Origin: Kribbella capetownensis | Lineage (GTDB): Bacteria > Actinomycetota > Actinomycetes > Propionibacteriales > Kribbellaceae | Reading direction: 5' to 3' | Assembly (NCBI RefSeq): GCF_004331485.1 | Contig: NZ_SJKD01000006.1 | Location: forward strand, 186,001-250,000 | Length of the DNA stretch: 64,000 nucleotides | Shown here: positions 38,367 to 48,100 of the stretch, piece by piece | How the letters are laid out: the number at the start of each line of letters is the position of its first letter | How positions within the stretch are numbered: position 1 is the stretch's first letter | Translations under genes and position numbers: made by a program | Notes under the pieces: generated by a model | What the model was told of the DNA's origin: nothing | Databases searched by the model: none | The model's input: the letters and a program-made list of their open reading frames with translations, nothing else

Positions 38367-38952
38367 CAGTCTCTCCTTCTCCTTGGGGTACGTCGTTCTG
38401 ACGTTGCCCAGCAGGAGAATGTGACTGCTCTTCGACCGGGAAGAGGATCGGGCTGAGCAGGTAGCGGGCACGGTCCGGTGCGGCCTCGTTGGACAGCACC
38501 GGGAGGATCGCGGCACGCAGACCCTCGATCAACTGCAGCAGTTCCTCACGGCTCAGCCACACCGCATGCTGGCGATAACCAACCAGGTCGGCGATCGGAT
38601 CGGCGCCGTCACGATCGAGATAAGCGTTGAACTCGGCCACCAAGGCAGCGACCGCGACCCCGAACCCCTGGCGATGATCGTCGACCGTCACCTGCTCGGC
38701 CAGCTCGGGAGTGATCGACGCACGATCGAGCCGAAGCCGGTACCGCCGCTCGACCGCGCCACGCACCCGCCGCTCCTCGGCGACCTCGAGAATCCCGCCG
38801 CCGGCCAGTAGATCCACGTGTCGGTACAGCGTCGCCTTCGAGATGTCCGGGACGCGCTCGCCGAGCTCCGCGGTGGTCAGCGTCCGGCCACCGCGCAGTG
38901 CGTGCACGATGCGCAGCCGGACCGGGTGACCGAGTAGTTCCAGCGGACCCAT
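38353..38952 (-). CDS. ArsR-like winged-helix regulator
   Basis: A 199-residue regulator. PLELLGHPVRLRIVHALRGGRTLTTAELGERVPDISKATLYRHVDLLAGGGIL is an ArsR/PadR-like winged helix close to the start. The C-terminal half is helical, with no Cys/His metal site visible, so it probably senses an organic ligand. It is divergent from an alpha/beta hydrolase gene; a perfect 8-bp inverted repeat lies between (38978-39000). The stop overlaps the start of the ABM gene. Confidence 0.82.
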   Translation of the reverse strand: MGPLELLGHPVRLRIVHALRGGRTLTTAELGERVPDISKATLYRHVDLLAGGGILEVAEERRVRGAVERRYRLRLDRASITPELAEQVTVDDHRQGFGVAVAALVAEFNAYLDRDGADPIADLVGYRQHAVWLSREELLQLIEGLRAAILPVLSNEAAPDRARYLLSPILFPVEEQSHSPAGQRQNDVPQGEGETDVNH

Positions 38953-38977
38953 CTCGCAACAATCTCATGTCGTGCTA

Positions 38978-39000
38978 CCTTTCTCAAACGATGAGAAAGG
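38978..39000. promoter_or_regulatory. Inverted-repeat operator between the regulator and hydrolase genes
   Basis: CCTTTCTC (38978-38985) and GAGAAAGG (38993-39000) are perfect 8-bp arms with a 7-bp spacer, 25 bp before the regulator start and 7 bp before the hydrolase start. The right arm overlaps the hydrolase ribosome binding site (GAGAAAGG), so a bound repressor would block both genes. Confidence 0.7.
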
Positions 39001-39007
39001 TCAGTCG

Positions 39008-39919
39008 ATGAGCGAGTGGACCACCCCGCCGTACGCCGACCCGACGCGCTTCGAAGAGCACGAGATCACCCTCGGCAGCGGCGAACGCGCCGTCCCCGGG
39101 ACGCTGACCCGGCCTGCGTCCCGCAGCGAAGTCGGCGTCGTTCTGCTGTCCGGCGGCGGCCCGTTCGACCGCGACGAGACCAGCGGACCGAACAAGCCGC
39201 TGAAGGATCTCGCCTGGGGACTCGCCAGCGCGGGCATCGCCGTACTGCGCTTCGACAAGATCACCCACACCCGCCCCGACGTGATGAATGAACCTGGCTT
39301 CACCCCGTACGACGAGTACGTGCCGCACGCGGTCGCCGCCGTACAGATGCTCCGCGAGCATGCGGACCAGATCTTCGTGGTCGGTCACAGCATGGGTGGC
39401 AAGGCCGCACCGCGCATCGCGGCCGAGGACCCGTCGGTCGCCGGCATCGTGATCATGGCAGGCGACACCCAGCCCATGCACCACTCCGCCGTACGCGTCA
39501 TGAGCTACCTCGAGACAACGAACCCAGAGGCCGTCCCGCCCGGCACCGCTGAGCTGTTCCAACGCCAAGCAGCCGTCGTCGACAGCCCAGATCTCTCAGC
39601 CGACACACCCGCCGCGGACCTGCCGTTCGGGATGCCCGGCGCCTACTGGCTCGACCTGCGCGACTACGACCCCGTCGTCACCGCGGCGAAACTCGACGTA
39701 TCCATCCTTGTTCTGCAAGGCGGGCGCGACTACCAGGTCACCGTCGCCGACGACCTCCCAGGCTGGCGGCAAGGGCTCCCCGACGCCAGCATCAAGGTCA
39801 TCGACGCCGACAACCACCTGTTCTTCGCCGGCACCGGACCCTCCGCGCTGAACGACTACGCGATCGCGCAGAACGTGGATCCGGCAGCCATCACCGCCCT
39901 CCTCGACTGGTTGCCCTGA
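39008..39919 (+). CDS. Alpha/beta hydrolase (dienelactone-hydrolase/BAAT-like)
   Basis: A 303-residue soluble hydrolase: nucleophile Ser in VVGHSMGGKAA, acid Asp in LQGGRDYQV and catalytic His in DADNHLFF. The oxyanion region LLSGGGPFDRDE matches esterases of this group. The ATG at 39008 follows GAGAAAGG; the longer frame starts within the operator. It probably hydrolyses a toxic ester or lactone that is also the regulator's ligand, inferred from the divergent arrangement. Confidence 0.85.
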   Translation: MSEWTTPPYADPTRFEEHEITLGSGERAVPGTLTRPASRSEVGVVLLSGGGPFDRDETSGPNKPLKDLAWGLASAGIAVLRFDKITHTRPDVMNEPGFTPYDEYVPHAVAAVQMLREHADQIFVVGHSMGGKAAPRIAAEDPSVAGIVIMAGDTQPMHHSAVRVMSYLETTNPEAVPPGTAELFQRQAAVVDSPDLSADTPAADLPFGMPGAYWLDLRDYDPVVTAAKLDVSILVLQGGRDYQVTVADDLPGWRQGLPDASIKVIDADNHLFFAGTGPSALNDYAIAQNVDPAAITALLDWLP

Positions 39920-39926
39920 GCAAGCG

Positions 39927-41390
39927 CTAGGACAGCAGTGAGGCCCCGGTCTCGACCTCCTCCTCGGGATCGAGCGGCAGGATGATCTTGAACCGGGTGT
40001 TGCCGGGCTCGGACTCGACACGGAGATCGCCGTGGTGCTTCTTCACCACGATGCGCCAGGAGATGTCGAGGCCCAAGCCGGTACCTTCTCCGATCGGCTT
40101 GGTGGTGAAGAAGGGCTCGAAGATGCGGCGGCGGATCTCCTCCGGGATGCCCGGCCCGGTGTCGCCGATCTCGACGAGCGCGTACGCGCCGTCCCGTTTG
40201 GTCCGGATCGTCAGTGTGCCGTGCCCACCCATCGCGCTGACCGCGTTGTCGATGATGTTCGTCCACACCTGGTTCAGCTCGGCGGCGTACGCCGGGATCG
40301 GTGGCAGCTCCGGGTCGAAGTCCTTCACGACGTCGTACCCCTGCAGCTTGCCCGACATCATCACCAGCGTGCTCTTCAGCAATTCGCGCAGATCAACGGT
40401 CTGGTACGGCGCTCGGTCGATCTGGGAGTACTGCTTCGCCGCCCCGACCAGCGTCGAGATCCGGGTCACGGAGTCGTCGATCTCGTTCATCAGCGACTCG
40501 GTGTCGATCGTGTACATCAACCAGCGGACCGCGCCCTCGAGGTACGTCGGGCCGACCGCGGTCAGCACCTCCTCCATCCATGCCACGTCCAGCCCGGCCG
40601 CGGCGAGCACCGGCGCGACATCCCAGCTGGCCTGCACGTCGTGGTCGTCGAGCCAGTCGGTCAGCGAGTCCTCGGCGTCGGACAGGTCCATCGGCGAGAT
40701 GTCCTTGTCCTTGTTCTTCTCCAACCGCTCGACCGCGTCGTCCTGCAGCGCGACGATCTGGTGCAGCTTGGTCGCGTCGAGCGTCCCGTCGGCGAGCATC
40801 GCCAGCTTGGACCGCATCCCGGAGACCCGCTGCCGCAACGTCGCCGCGGCCCGGACCGCCGCGGCGGCCGGGTTGTTCAGCTCGTGCGTGAGACCGGCCG
40901 ACAAGGAGCCGAGGGCAAGCAACCGCTCGCGCTCCCCCAGCGTCTCGTTGGTCCGGCGCATGCCCATCACGAAGCCCTCGATCAGGTGCACGGCCATCGG
41001 GAACCAGGTGTTCATCATCGTCGCCATCGTGTCGGCGCCGATGACGTAGAACTCCGACGTCTCGGTCACCCGCATCGTCGCGGTGTAGGCCTTGCGGTCG
41101 GCGGCGCCGAAGAACGCGTTGAACGCACCGGCGTAGACCCCGCGCTGCCTGGTCCGGTTGATCTCCACCTCTTCGCCGTGCGACAGCTTGCACAGCCGGA
41201 TCTCACCGGACAGCAGGACGTAGCAGCAGGTGGCCGGGTCGCCCTCGTTGAACACGAGGCCCTCGGAGTAGGTCTCGACGTACCCGGCGTCGGACAGCCA
41301 CTGCAACTGCTCGTCGGAGAGGCTCTCGAACAGGAAGAGCGTGCGCAGCTCGTCCGGGCTCAGCCGGCGCGCCTCGGTCTCGGCAGCCAT
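39927..41390 (-). CDS. Sensor histidine kinase with N-terminal cyclic-nucleotide-binding domain
   Basis: A 487-residue soluble kinase: Crp/CAP-like cNMP-binding fold (about 15-135; GLVFNEGDPATCCYVLLSGEIRL, GVYAGAFNAFFG), a dimerisation helix with the phospho-acceptor H169 in AGLTHELNNP, and a HATPase_c domain (NQVWTNIIDNAVSAM, DTGPGIP, GTGLGL). No membrane segment is visible. It overlaps the upstream receiver-flavoprotein gene by one base (TGATG), so the two make a two-component pair. The ligand could be a cyclic nucleotide or a redox signal through C55-C56; unproven. Confidence 0.88.
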   Translation of the reverse strand: MAAETEARRLSPDELRTLFLFESLSDEQLQWLSDAGYVETYSEGLVFNEGDPATCCYVLLSGEIRLCKLSHGEEVEINRTRQRGVYAGAFNAFFGAADRKAYTATMRVTETSEFYVIGADTMATMMNTWFPMAVHLIEGFVMGMRRTNETLGERERLLALGSLSAGLTHELNNPAAAAVRAAATLRQRVSGMRSKLAMLADGTLDATKLHQIVALQDDAVERLEKNKDKDISPMDLSDAEDSLTDWLDDHDVQASWDVAPVLAAAGLDVAWMEEVLTAVGPTYLEGAVRWLMYTIDTESLMNEIDDSVTRISTLVGAAKQYSQIDRAPYQTVDLRELLKSTLVMMSGKLQGYDVVKDFDPELPPIPAYAAELNQVWTNIIDNAVSAMGGHGTLTIRTKRDGAYALVEIGDTGPGIPEEIRRRIFEPFFTTKPIGEGTGLGLDISWRIVVKKHHGDLRVESEPGNTRFKIILPLDPEEEVETGASLLS

Positions 41391-43051
41391 CAGAGCATCT
41401 CCAGGTATCGGTGCACCAGTGTCACGGCCATCGCTCCGTCGCCGACCGCGGAGGCGACCCGCTTGACCGACTCCGCCCGTACGTCGCCGGCGGCGAACAC
41501 GCCAGGCATGCTCGTCTCCAGGTGGTACGGCTCCCGGTCCAGCGCCCAGCCCGGCGGCTTGCCGCGCAGGTCAGGACCGGTGAGTACGAAACCGCGCTCG
41601 TCGCGGAGCAGGTCGCCGGGCAGCCAGTCCGTCCGTGGGGCCGCGCCGATGAACACGAACATCCACTCCGTGTCCACCTCGCGGCTCTCGCCGGTCGCAC
41701 TGTTCTGCAGGGTGACGCGCTCCAGATGCTCGGAGCCCTTGCAGGACACCACCTGCGTACAGGTGTGGACCTCGATGTTGTCGATGTCGTCGATCTGATT
41801 GATCAGGTACGACGACATCGTCGCCGTGAGCGATGGTCCTCTCACCAGCATATGCACGGTTTTCGCGTGTTTCGAGAAATACACCGCGGCCTGACCGGCG
41901 GAGTTCGCCCCGCCGATGATGTAGACCTCCTGGCCGACACAGCTCGGACCCTCGGTGGTCGCGGACCCGTAGTAGATCCCGCGGCCGCAGAGGTCGTCGA
42001 CGCCGGGCGCGTCCAGGTGCCGGTAGGCCACCCCGGTCGCCAGGATCACCGAGTGGGACGAGATCTCGCTGCCGTCGGAGAACATCAGTTTGCGGGCCGA
42101 CCCGAGCGTCTCGAGGCCGACCACCTGGCGCGCGGTCAGCAACTCGGCGCCGAACCGGACCGCCTGCCGCCGGGCCCGATCCGTCAGCTGCGCCCCGGAC
42201 ACACCGTCCGGGAAGCCCAGGTAGTTCTCGATCCGGCTCGACTGGCCGGCCTGACCACCGGTCGCCAACTGCTCGACCAGGACAGTCCGCAGTCCCTCGC
42301 TGGCGCCGTACACAGCAGCGCCGAGGCCGGCCGGTCCGCCGCCGACCACGACCAGGTCGTAGAAGTCCTTCGTCGGTGAGGTGGAGAGGCCGACCTTGTC
42401 GGCAAGCTCCGCCTCGCTCGGGGCGACCATCACCGTGCCGTCCGGGGTGATCACCACGGGCAGGGTCGACCCGTCGATCCCGGCCGCGTCGAGCAGGCGC
42501 TTGCTCTCCTCGTCGTCCACGCTCAGCCAGCGGTACGGCACCGCGTTGCGGGCCAGGAAGTCGCGGGCCGTGAACGACGGCGCCGACCAGCGGTGGCCGA
42601 TCACCCGGGTCTCGTCACTGGACGGCTCCGGGGTCGTCTTCCACAGGTCGAGCATCGCGTCGACGACCGGGTAGAGCTTCTCCTCCGGCGGGTTCCACGG
42701 CTTGAGCAGGTAGTGGTCGAGGTCGACCACGTTGATCGCCTGGATCGCGGCGTCCGTGTCGGCGTACGCCGTCAGCAGGACCCGGCGGGCCAGCGGGAAC
42801 AGGTCCATCGCGGCCTCGAGAAACTCGATGCCGGACATCTGGGGCATCCGGTAGTCGGCGAGCAGCAGGGCCACCGGTTCGCCACGCAGCTTGAGCTCGC
42901 GCAGAGCCTCCAGCGCCTGGGACGGGTGCTCGGCCCGGACGATGCGATTCTCCTCGCCGTACCGACGGCGAAGGTCACGGGCGATAGACCGGGAAACACC
43001 CGGATCGTCGTCCACGGTGAGGATCACCGGGCGGGTCGTCGACGCTGTCAT
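41390..43051 (-). CDS. Response-regulator receiver fused to a thioredoxin-reductase-like flavoprotein
   Basis: A 553-residue fusion: receiver domain (about 7-135; acidic DDD at 14-16, phospho-acceptor D66 in LLADYRMP, K117), a glutaredoxin-fold-like segment without Cys (about 150-215) and a TrxB-like flavoprotein (about 229-553) with VVVGGGPAGLGAAVYGASEG, IIGGANSAGQAA and the C-terminal GVFAAGDVR. The CxxC redox pair of thioredoxin reductases is absent: the region reads GSATTEGPSCVG. The ATG at 43051 follows GAAGGAGG. The next gene is its kinase. Phosphorylation may control a flavin reaction rather than DNA binding. Confidence 0.87.
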   Translation of the reverse strand: MTASTTRPVILTVDDDPGVSRSIARDLRRRYGEENRIVRAEHPSQALEALRELKLRGEPVALLLADYRMPQMSGIEFLEAAMDLFPLARRVLLTAYADTDAAIQAINVVDLDHYLLKPWNPPEEKLYPVVDAMLDLWKTTPEPSSDETRVIGHRWSAPSFTARDFLARNAVPYRWLSVDDEESKRLLDAAGIDGSTLPVVITPDGTVMVAPSEAELADKVGLSTSPTKDFYDLVVVGGGPAGLGAAVYGASEGLRTVLVEQLATGGQAGQSSRIENYLGFPDGVSGAQLTDRARRQAVRFGAELLTARQVVGLETLGSARKLMFSDGSEISSHSVILATGVAYRHLDAPGVDDLCGRGIYYGSATTEGPSCVGQEVYIIGGANSAGQAAVYFSKHAKTVHMLVRGPSLTATMSSYLINQIDDIDNIEVHTCTQVVSCKGSEHLERVTLQNSATGESREVDTEWMFVFIGAAPRTDWLPGDLLRDERGFVLTGPDLRGKPPGWALDREPYHLETSMPGVFAAGDVRAESVKRVASAVGDGAMAVTLVHRYLEML

Positions 43052-43106
43052 GCCTCCTTCATACCAGCGCGAAGCCACAAAGCGGGATCGGTCATCCACA
43101 GGCACT

Positions 43107-43140
43107 GGCCCGGTTCGCGGGGCTGGTCACGAACCGGGCC
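43107..43140 (-). terminator. Intrinsic-type hairpin after the second chitinase
   Basis: GGCCCGGTTCG (43107-43117) and CGAACCGGGCC (43130-43140) form a perfect 11-bp stem with a 12-nt loop, 14 bp past the chitinase stop and before the receiver-flavoprotein gene. Confidence 0.65.
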
Positions 43141-43154
43141 GGCCTGGGCGGGCC

Positions 43155-44909
43155 TCAGGGCAGGGCCGCGAGGTACGGCGCGTGGCTGGTCCGGAACTCC
43201 CAGTTGTAGTAGCGGTCCCAGTTGATCGACCACGTCATCAGCCCGCGGAAGGCCGGTGACGCACCGCCGCGAAGGCTGTAACCACCGCAGTTCTGGCCCT
43301 TCACCAGGCAGTCCAGCGCTTGATGAACGGCTGCCGGGGCGGTGTAGCCGTTGCCCGCGCTGACTGCCGCCGGGAGCCCGAACCCGATCTGGTCCTCCCG
43401 CAGCCCAGGGAAGGTCTGACCGGTGTTGGCGACCGGGAATCCGGCCTTGACCATGTCCGTCATCGCGATGTGGAAGTCGGCGCCGCCCATGTTGTGGTAC
43501 TGGTTGTCGAGCCCCATCACCGGACCGGAGTTGTAGTCCTGGACGTGCAGCACGGTCAGGGCGTCCCGCATCGCGTGGATCACCGGCAGGTACGACCCGG
43601 TCCGGTTGTCGCCGCCACCCGCACCGCCGTAGAACTGGTAGCCGACCTGCACGAAGAACGTCTCCGGCGCCATCGTCAGCACGAAGTTCGCGCCGTACCT
43701 CGCCTTGAGCGTCTTCAGCGCCAAGATCAGGTTGACGATCACCGGTGTGGTCGGGTTGCGGAAGTCGGTGTCACCGGAGTTCAGGTACAGCGAGTGGCCC
43801 TCGAAGTCGATGTCCAGCCCGTCCAGGCCGTACCGGTCGATGATCGCGCTGACCGAACTGACGAACGCGTCCCGGGCCGCCGTGGTGGTGAGCTGCACCT
43901 GTCCGTTCGCGCCACCGATCGAGATCAGCACCTTCTTCCCGGCTGCCTGCTCAGCCCGGATCGCCGCGATGAACTCCGCCTCGCTCTCGACGTTCGGGCA
44001 CTCACTCGCCGGACAGCGGTTGAACCTGATGTCTCCCGATGTGACCGAGGTCGGTTCGCCGAAGGACAGGTTGATGATGTTCCACTCACTCGGTACGTCG
44101 GCCATCCGTACGTACCCGGAGCCGTTGGCGAAGCTCGCGTGCAGGTAGCCGATCAGCGCGTGCTTGGGTAATCCGGTGCTCGCGCAGCCGCCCGTCGTAC
44201 CTGTCGTCGCCGCCGACTTGGCCGACTCACCAACGCCGTTGTACGCGGCTACGGCGTACGTGTGGCTGCTGCACGTCTGCAATCCGCTGAGGGTGGCCGT
44301 CGTACCGGTGGCGGTCTGTACGACGTTCGAGCCTTCGTAGACGCGGTAGCCGGTGACTGTGCCGCTGGCTGCCGGCCAGCTCAGTGAGATGGCGCTGTTC
44401 GTCGTACTGGTGACGGTCGGCGTACCAGGAACACTTGGAGCACCCGGAGTACCGCCCGGACCATCCAGACTGATGTCGTCCGCCTGGTACGCCGGTTGGC
44501 CGTACCAGCCATGCACGTAGATCTGAGCCGACGTCTGACTTGCGCCAGTAGTAAAGGACAGCGTCAGCTGCGTGTAGCTGGCGGCAGACGGCGTCCAGGT
44601 GGACGTGCCGCCGGTGACACCGAGGTAGACGTACGACCCACGCACCCAACCCGACAGCGTGTACGTCGTACTCGGTTGCACGGACACGGTCTGGCTGCAC
44701 TGCGCGAAGTCGGAACCCGACACCGCACCGTTCAGCGCATGGCTGCCGCTGCGGACCGGGTTGGTGACGACCGATCCGCCCGAGCAGGTCCAGCCGCTCA
44801 GCGAACCGGTCTCGAAGCCCGGATTGGACAGGATGTTCGCGGCCTGAGCCGGCACCGTGATGCCGGCCAGCAGGATTCCGACGACAACAGCAAGCCATCG
44901 TGCACGCAT
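43155..44909 (-). CDS. Secreted GH18 chitinase with carbohydrate-binding and FnIII domains
   Basis: A 584-residue exported chitinase: signal peptide (about 1-23), a CBM4/9-like beta-sandwich (NILSNPGFETGSLSGWTC, about 24-160), a fibronectin type III linker (about 168-255) and a GH18 barrel. VLISIGGANG and DGLDIDFEG (complete DxxDxDxE) are the catalytic motifs, and MTWSINWD closes the barrel. The ATG at 44909 is chosen because GAGGAGG ends 5 nt upstream. The architecture differs from the CBM13 chitinase at 660-2030, so the two may attack different chitin forms. Confidence 0.92.
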   Translation of the reverse strand: MRARWLAVVVGILLAGITVPAQAANILSNPGFETGSLSGWTCSGGSVVTNPVRSGSHALNGAVSGSDFAQCSQTVSVQPSTTYTLSGWVRGSYVYLGVTGGTSTWTPSAASYTQLTLSFTTGASQTSAQIYVHGWYGQPAYQADDISLDGPGGTPGAPSVPGTPTVTSTTNSAISLSWPAASGTVTGYRVYEGSNVVQTATGTTATLSGLQTCSSHTYAVAAYNGVGESAKSAATTGTTGGCASTGLPKHALIGYLHASFANGSGYVRMADVPSEWNIINLSFGEPTSVTSGDIRFNRCPASECPNVESEAEFIAAIRAEQAAGKKVLISIGGANGQVQLTTTAARDAFVSSVSAIIDRYGLDGLDIDFEGHSLYLNSGDTDFRNPTTPVIVNLILALKTLKARYGANFVLTMAPETFFVQVGYQFYGGAGGGDNRTGSYLPVIHAMRDALTVLHVQDYNSGPVMGLDNQYHNMGGADFHIAMTDMVKAGFPVANTGQTFPGLREDQIGFGLPAAVSAGNGYTAPAAVHQALDCLVKGQNCGGYSLRGGASPAFRGLMTWSINWDRYYNWEFRTSHAPYLAALP

Positions 44910-45155
44910 TGGACCTCCTCGAAGGTCCATTTAGTAGAGACGCTCCATAACTAGAGGTCAATGCGTCACCGGAGCGGCTTCCCGACGTTGTCGGGAAACC
45001 GCCTGCTGTTTGGCAGGTTTTCGCCAGCGGCCAGTTGAAGCCAAAACAGTGTCGTCCGCGCCGTGGGTTGGCAGGCTCTTCCGCGTCCGGGCTCGGGGGC
45101 GGGCGGCCGGGGCGACAGCCGCGGTCAGGACCTGAGGGACGCACATCCGCCCGTC

Positions 45156-45171
45156 CCTCCAGCACTGGAGG
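45156..45171 (+). promoter_or_regulatory. Hairpin sequestering the ribosome binding site of the S8 protease
   Basis: CCTCCA (45156-45161) pairs with TGGAGG (45166-45171) around GCAC. The right arm is the Shine-Dalgarno of the GTG at 45178. Folding would hide it, so translation may need melting, an RNA-binding factor or an incoming ribosome. Confidence 0.5.
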
Positions 45172-45177
45172 AATCGC

Positions 45178-48100
45178 GTGAACCACCTGTCCTTGCGTCG
45201 ACGGACCGCGCTGATCGCGGCCGCCGTCCTGAGCACCGCCGCCTTCGCGGCGCCGGCCGGGAACGCCGTCACCACGGCTTCCGCGCCCGGCTCGCCGCCA
45301 CCGGACGATCTCGCCACCTCGATGCGACTGCCCCACTTCGCCCCCGGCCGGTACGTCGTGACGCTGGCCGACAAGCCACTGGCGACGTACTCCGGTGGTG
45401 TGGCCGGGCTGAAGGCCACCAAGCCGGCCAAGGGACACAAGGTCGACACCGCGAACCCCGACTCGAAGCGCTACAGCAACTGGCTCGACAGCCGCCACAA
45501 CACGGTCGCGGCCGCGGTTGGTGCGAAGGCGACCCGGCACTACTCGACCGCGGTCAACGCGTTCGCTGCCATCCTGAGCAGCCAGCAGGTCAATGAGCTC
45601 AGCAAGACACCGGGCGTCGTCGCGGTCACTCCGGACCAGTTGCACCAGGCACTGGACGACAAGAAGCCCACCGACTTCCTCAAACTGTCCGGCAAGAACG
45701 GCGTCTGGTCCGCGCTGGGCGGCAACGCCGAGGCCGGCAAGGGCGTCGTGGTCGGCGTTGTCGACACCGGCATCTGGCCGGAGAGCGCCTCACTGTCCGG
45801 ACCGAAGCTGGGCACCAAGCCCGCCACCGAGGCCGACCCGTACCGGCCGTACCGCTCCGGCGACAGCATCGTCATGCACAAGGCCGACGGCAACGACTTC
45901 ACCGGCTCCTGCGAGGCCGGCGAGGAATTCACCGCCGACCTGTGCAACACCAAGCTCATCAGCGCCAAGTACTTCGGCGACGCCTGGCTCGGCGCCACTC
46001 CGCCCGAGGCCCGGGCCGACTACGCCTCCCCACGCGACGGCGAAGGCCATGGCACGCACACTGCGACGACTGCGGCCGGCCGCGCCGGTGTGGACGTTGC
46101 GGAGAGCGGCATCAACTTCGGCACGATCTCCGGCGTCGCACCGGCTGCCAAGATCGCCGTCTACAAGGCGTTGTGGACCGGCAAGGGCGGCGTCGGTTCG
46201 GGCGGCTACACGTCCGACATCCTCGCCGCGATCGACCAGGCCGTCGCCGACGGCGTCGACGTGATCAACTACTCGGTAGGCTCGATCTTCGAGTCCGCGC
46301 ACACGGACCCGGTGCAGCTCGCCTTCCTGTCCGCGGCCTCCGCCGGCATCTTCGTCTCCGCGGCGGGCGGCAACTCCGGTCCGGTGCCTTCGTCGCTCGA
46401 CAACACCTCTCCGTGGGTGACCACGGTCGGAGCGAGCACAGTGGCGCCGTACGACGCGACTGTGGTCCTCGGCAACGGCGAGAAGTACGCCGGGCTGAGC
46501 ACCTCGATCGCTACCGCGGTCGGCCCGCTGTCGCTCGTCACCGGTGCTGCCGCTCGGGTGGACAGTGCAGCCGAGTACGACGGATCGCAGTGTCTGCCGA
46601 ACACGCTCGACTCGGCCAAGGCTGCCGGGAAGATCGTGGTGTGTGACCGAGGCGTCGGAGCCCGGGTCGACAAGTCGGCCGAGGTCAAGCGCGCAGGTGG
46701 CGTCGGCATGGTGCTGCTGAACCTGACCGACCAGGACACAGTGGCCGACTCGCACGCAGTACCGACGGTGCACCTCAACACGCCGGGCTCGCTGTCGGTC
46801 AAGGCGTACGCCGGGACTGCCGGAGCCACCGCGCAGCTTGTGCCCGGCAACCTGACGGCACAGACCACGCCGTACCCGCAGATGGCGGACTTCTCCTCGC
46901 GTGGGCCGTCCCTGTCGAGCAATGGCGATCTGCTGAAGCCGGACCTCGCCGCACCGGGTGTGAACGTGCTGGCCGCGGTGGCACCGCCCAGTAACGGCGG
47001 ACACAGCTACGCGTTCCTGTCCGGTACGTCGATGGCCGCACCGCACATCGCCGGTCTGGCTGCTCTCTACCTGGCCAAGCACCCGGACTGGACTCCGATG
47101 ATGGTCAAGTCGGCCCTCATGACGACCACCAGCGACGTCAAGACCGCCAGCGGTGCTGTCGACGATGATCCGTTCGCGCGGGGCGCCGGTGAGGTCCAGC
47201 CGTCGCGCATGCTCGACCCGGGTCTCGTCTACGACTCCGGTGACGTCGACTGGCTCGGCTATCTGGAGGGCAGCGGTATCAACACCGGCACCGGCGTACC
47301 CGCGATCGACCCCAGCAACTACAACGCACCGTCGATCGCGGTCGGCGAACTGGTCGGCACGCAGACTGTCACCCGCCGCGTCACCGCGGTGAAGGGCGGT
47401 CTGTACCGCGCGACCGTGTCGGTGCCCGGCATGAAGGCTGTCGTCGCACCGTCGATCCTGAGCCTGCAGGCCGGCCAGACGAAGTCCTTCACCGTCAAGC
47501 TGACCCAGGACACGGCCCCGTCGCACGACGCCACCAGCGGCTGGCTGACCTGGCAGGGCGCTGGTACGTCGGTCCGCAGCCCGATCGTGGTCGTCCCGAC
47601 CTCGGTCATCGCACCGACCAACGTCACCGGCTCCGGTGCCTCCGGCTCGGTCTCCTTCGACGCCACAGTGGGCAAGGCCGCTACGCCGATCCACGCCTAC
47701 GGCTTCGCGTCGGCTCCCCAGGTCCCGGGCGAAGTACCGGCAGGAGCTGCGGACGCGGACCTGCCGAACTACCCGGTCACCGTGACCGCCGGCACCAAGG
47801 CCGTGCAGTGGAACATCAAGACGGTCGACCCGGCCGGCAGCATCTGGATGGTGCTCTACAAGATCGTGAACGGCCAGATGCAGCTGCTCTCCTTCGAAGG
47901 CACCGGGGCCAACCAGGCCTCCGCGACGCTGGCAGCTCCCTCCCCCGGCGTCTGGGGCGTGCTCGCCATTACCCTGTCGAACCCGCCTGGTGCCGACACC
48001 ACGAAGTACACGATGCAGACCAACGTCGTGACGGGTGGCAACGCCCTCAAGGTGACGCCGTCGGTGTCACCGGCCGCCGGCAAGCCGTTCCAGGTCACCG

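Noticed and set aside
44910..44960. dre or other chitin-responsive box before the second chitinase
   Set aside because: TAGACC-like and AT-rich words occur but without the required symmetry.
45790..47694. 634-codon minus-strand frame
   Set aside because: It is antisense to the S8 protease and lacks any motif.
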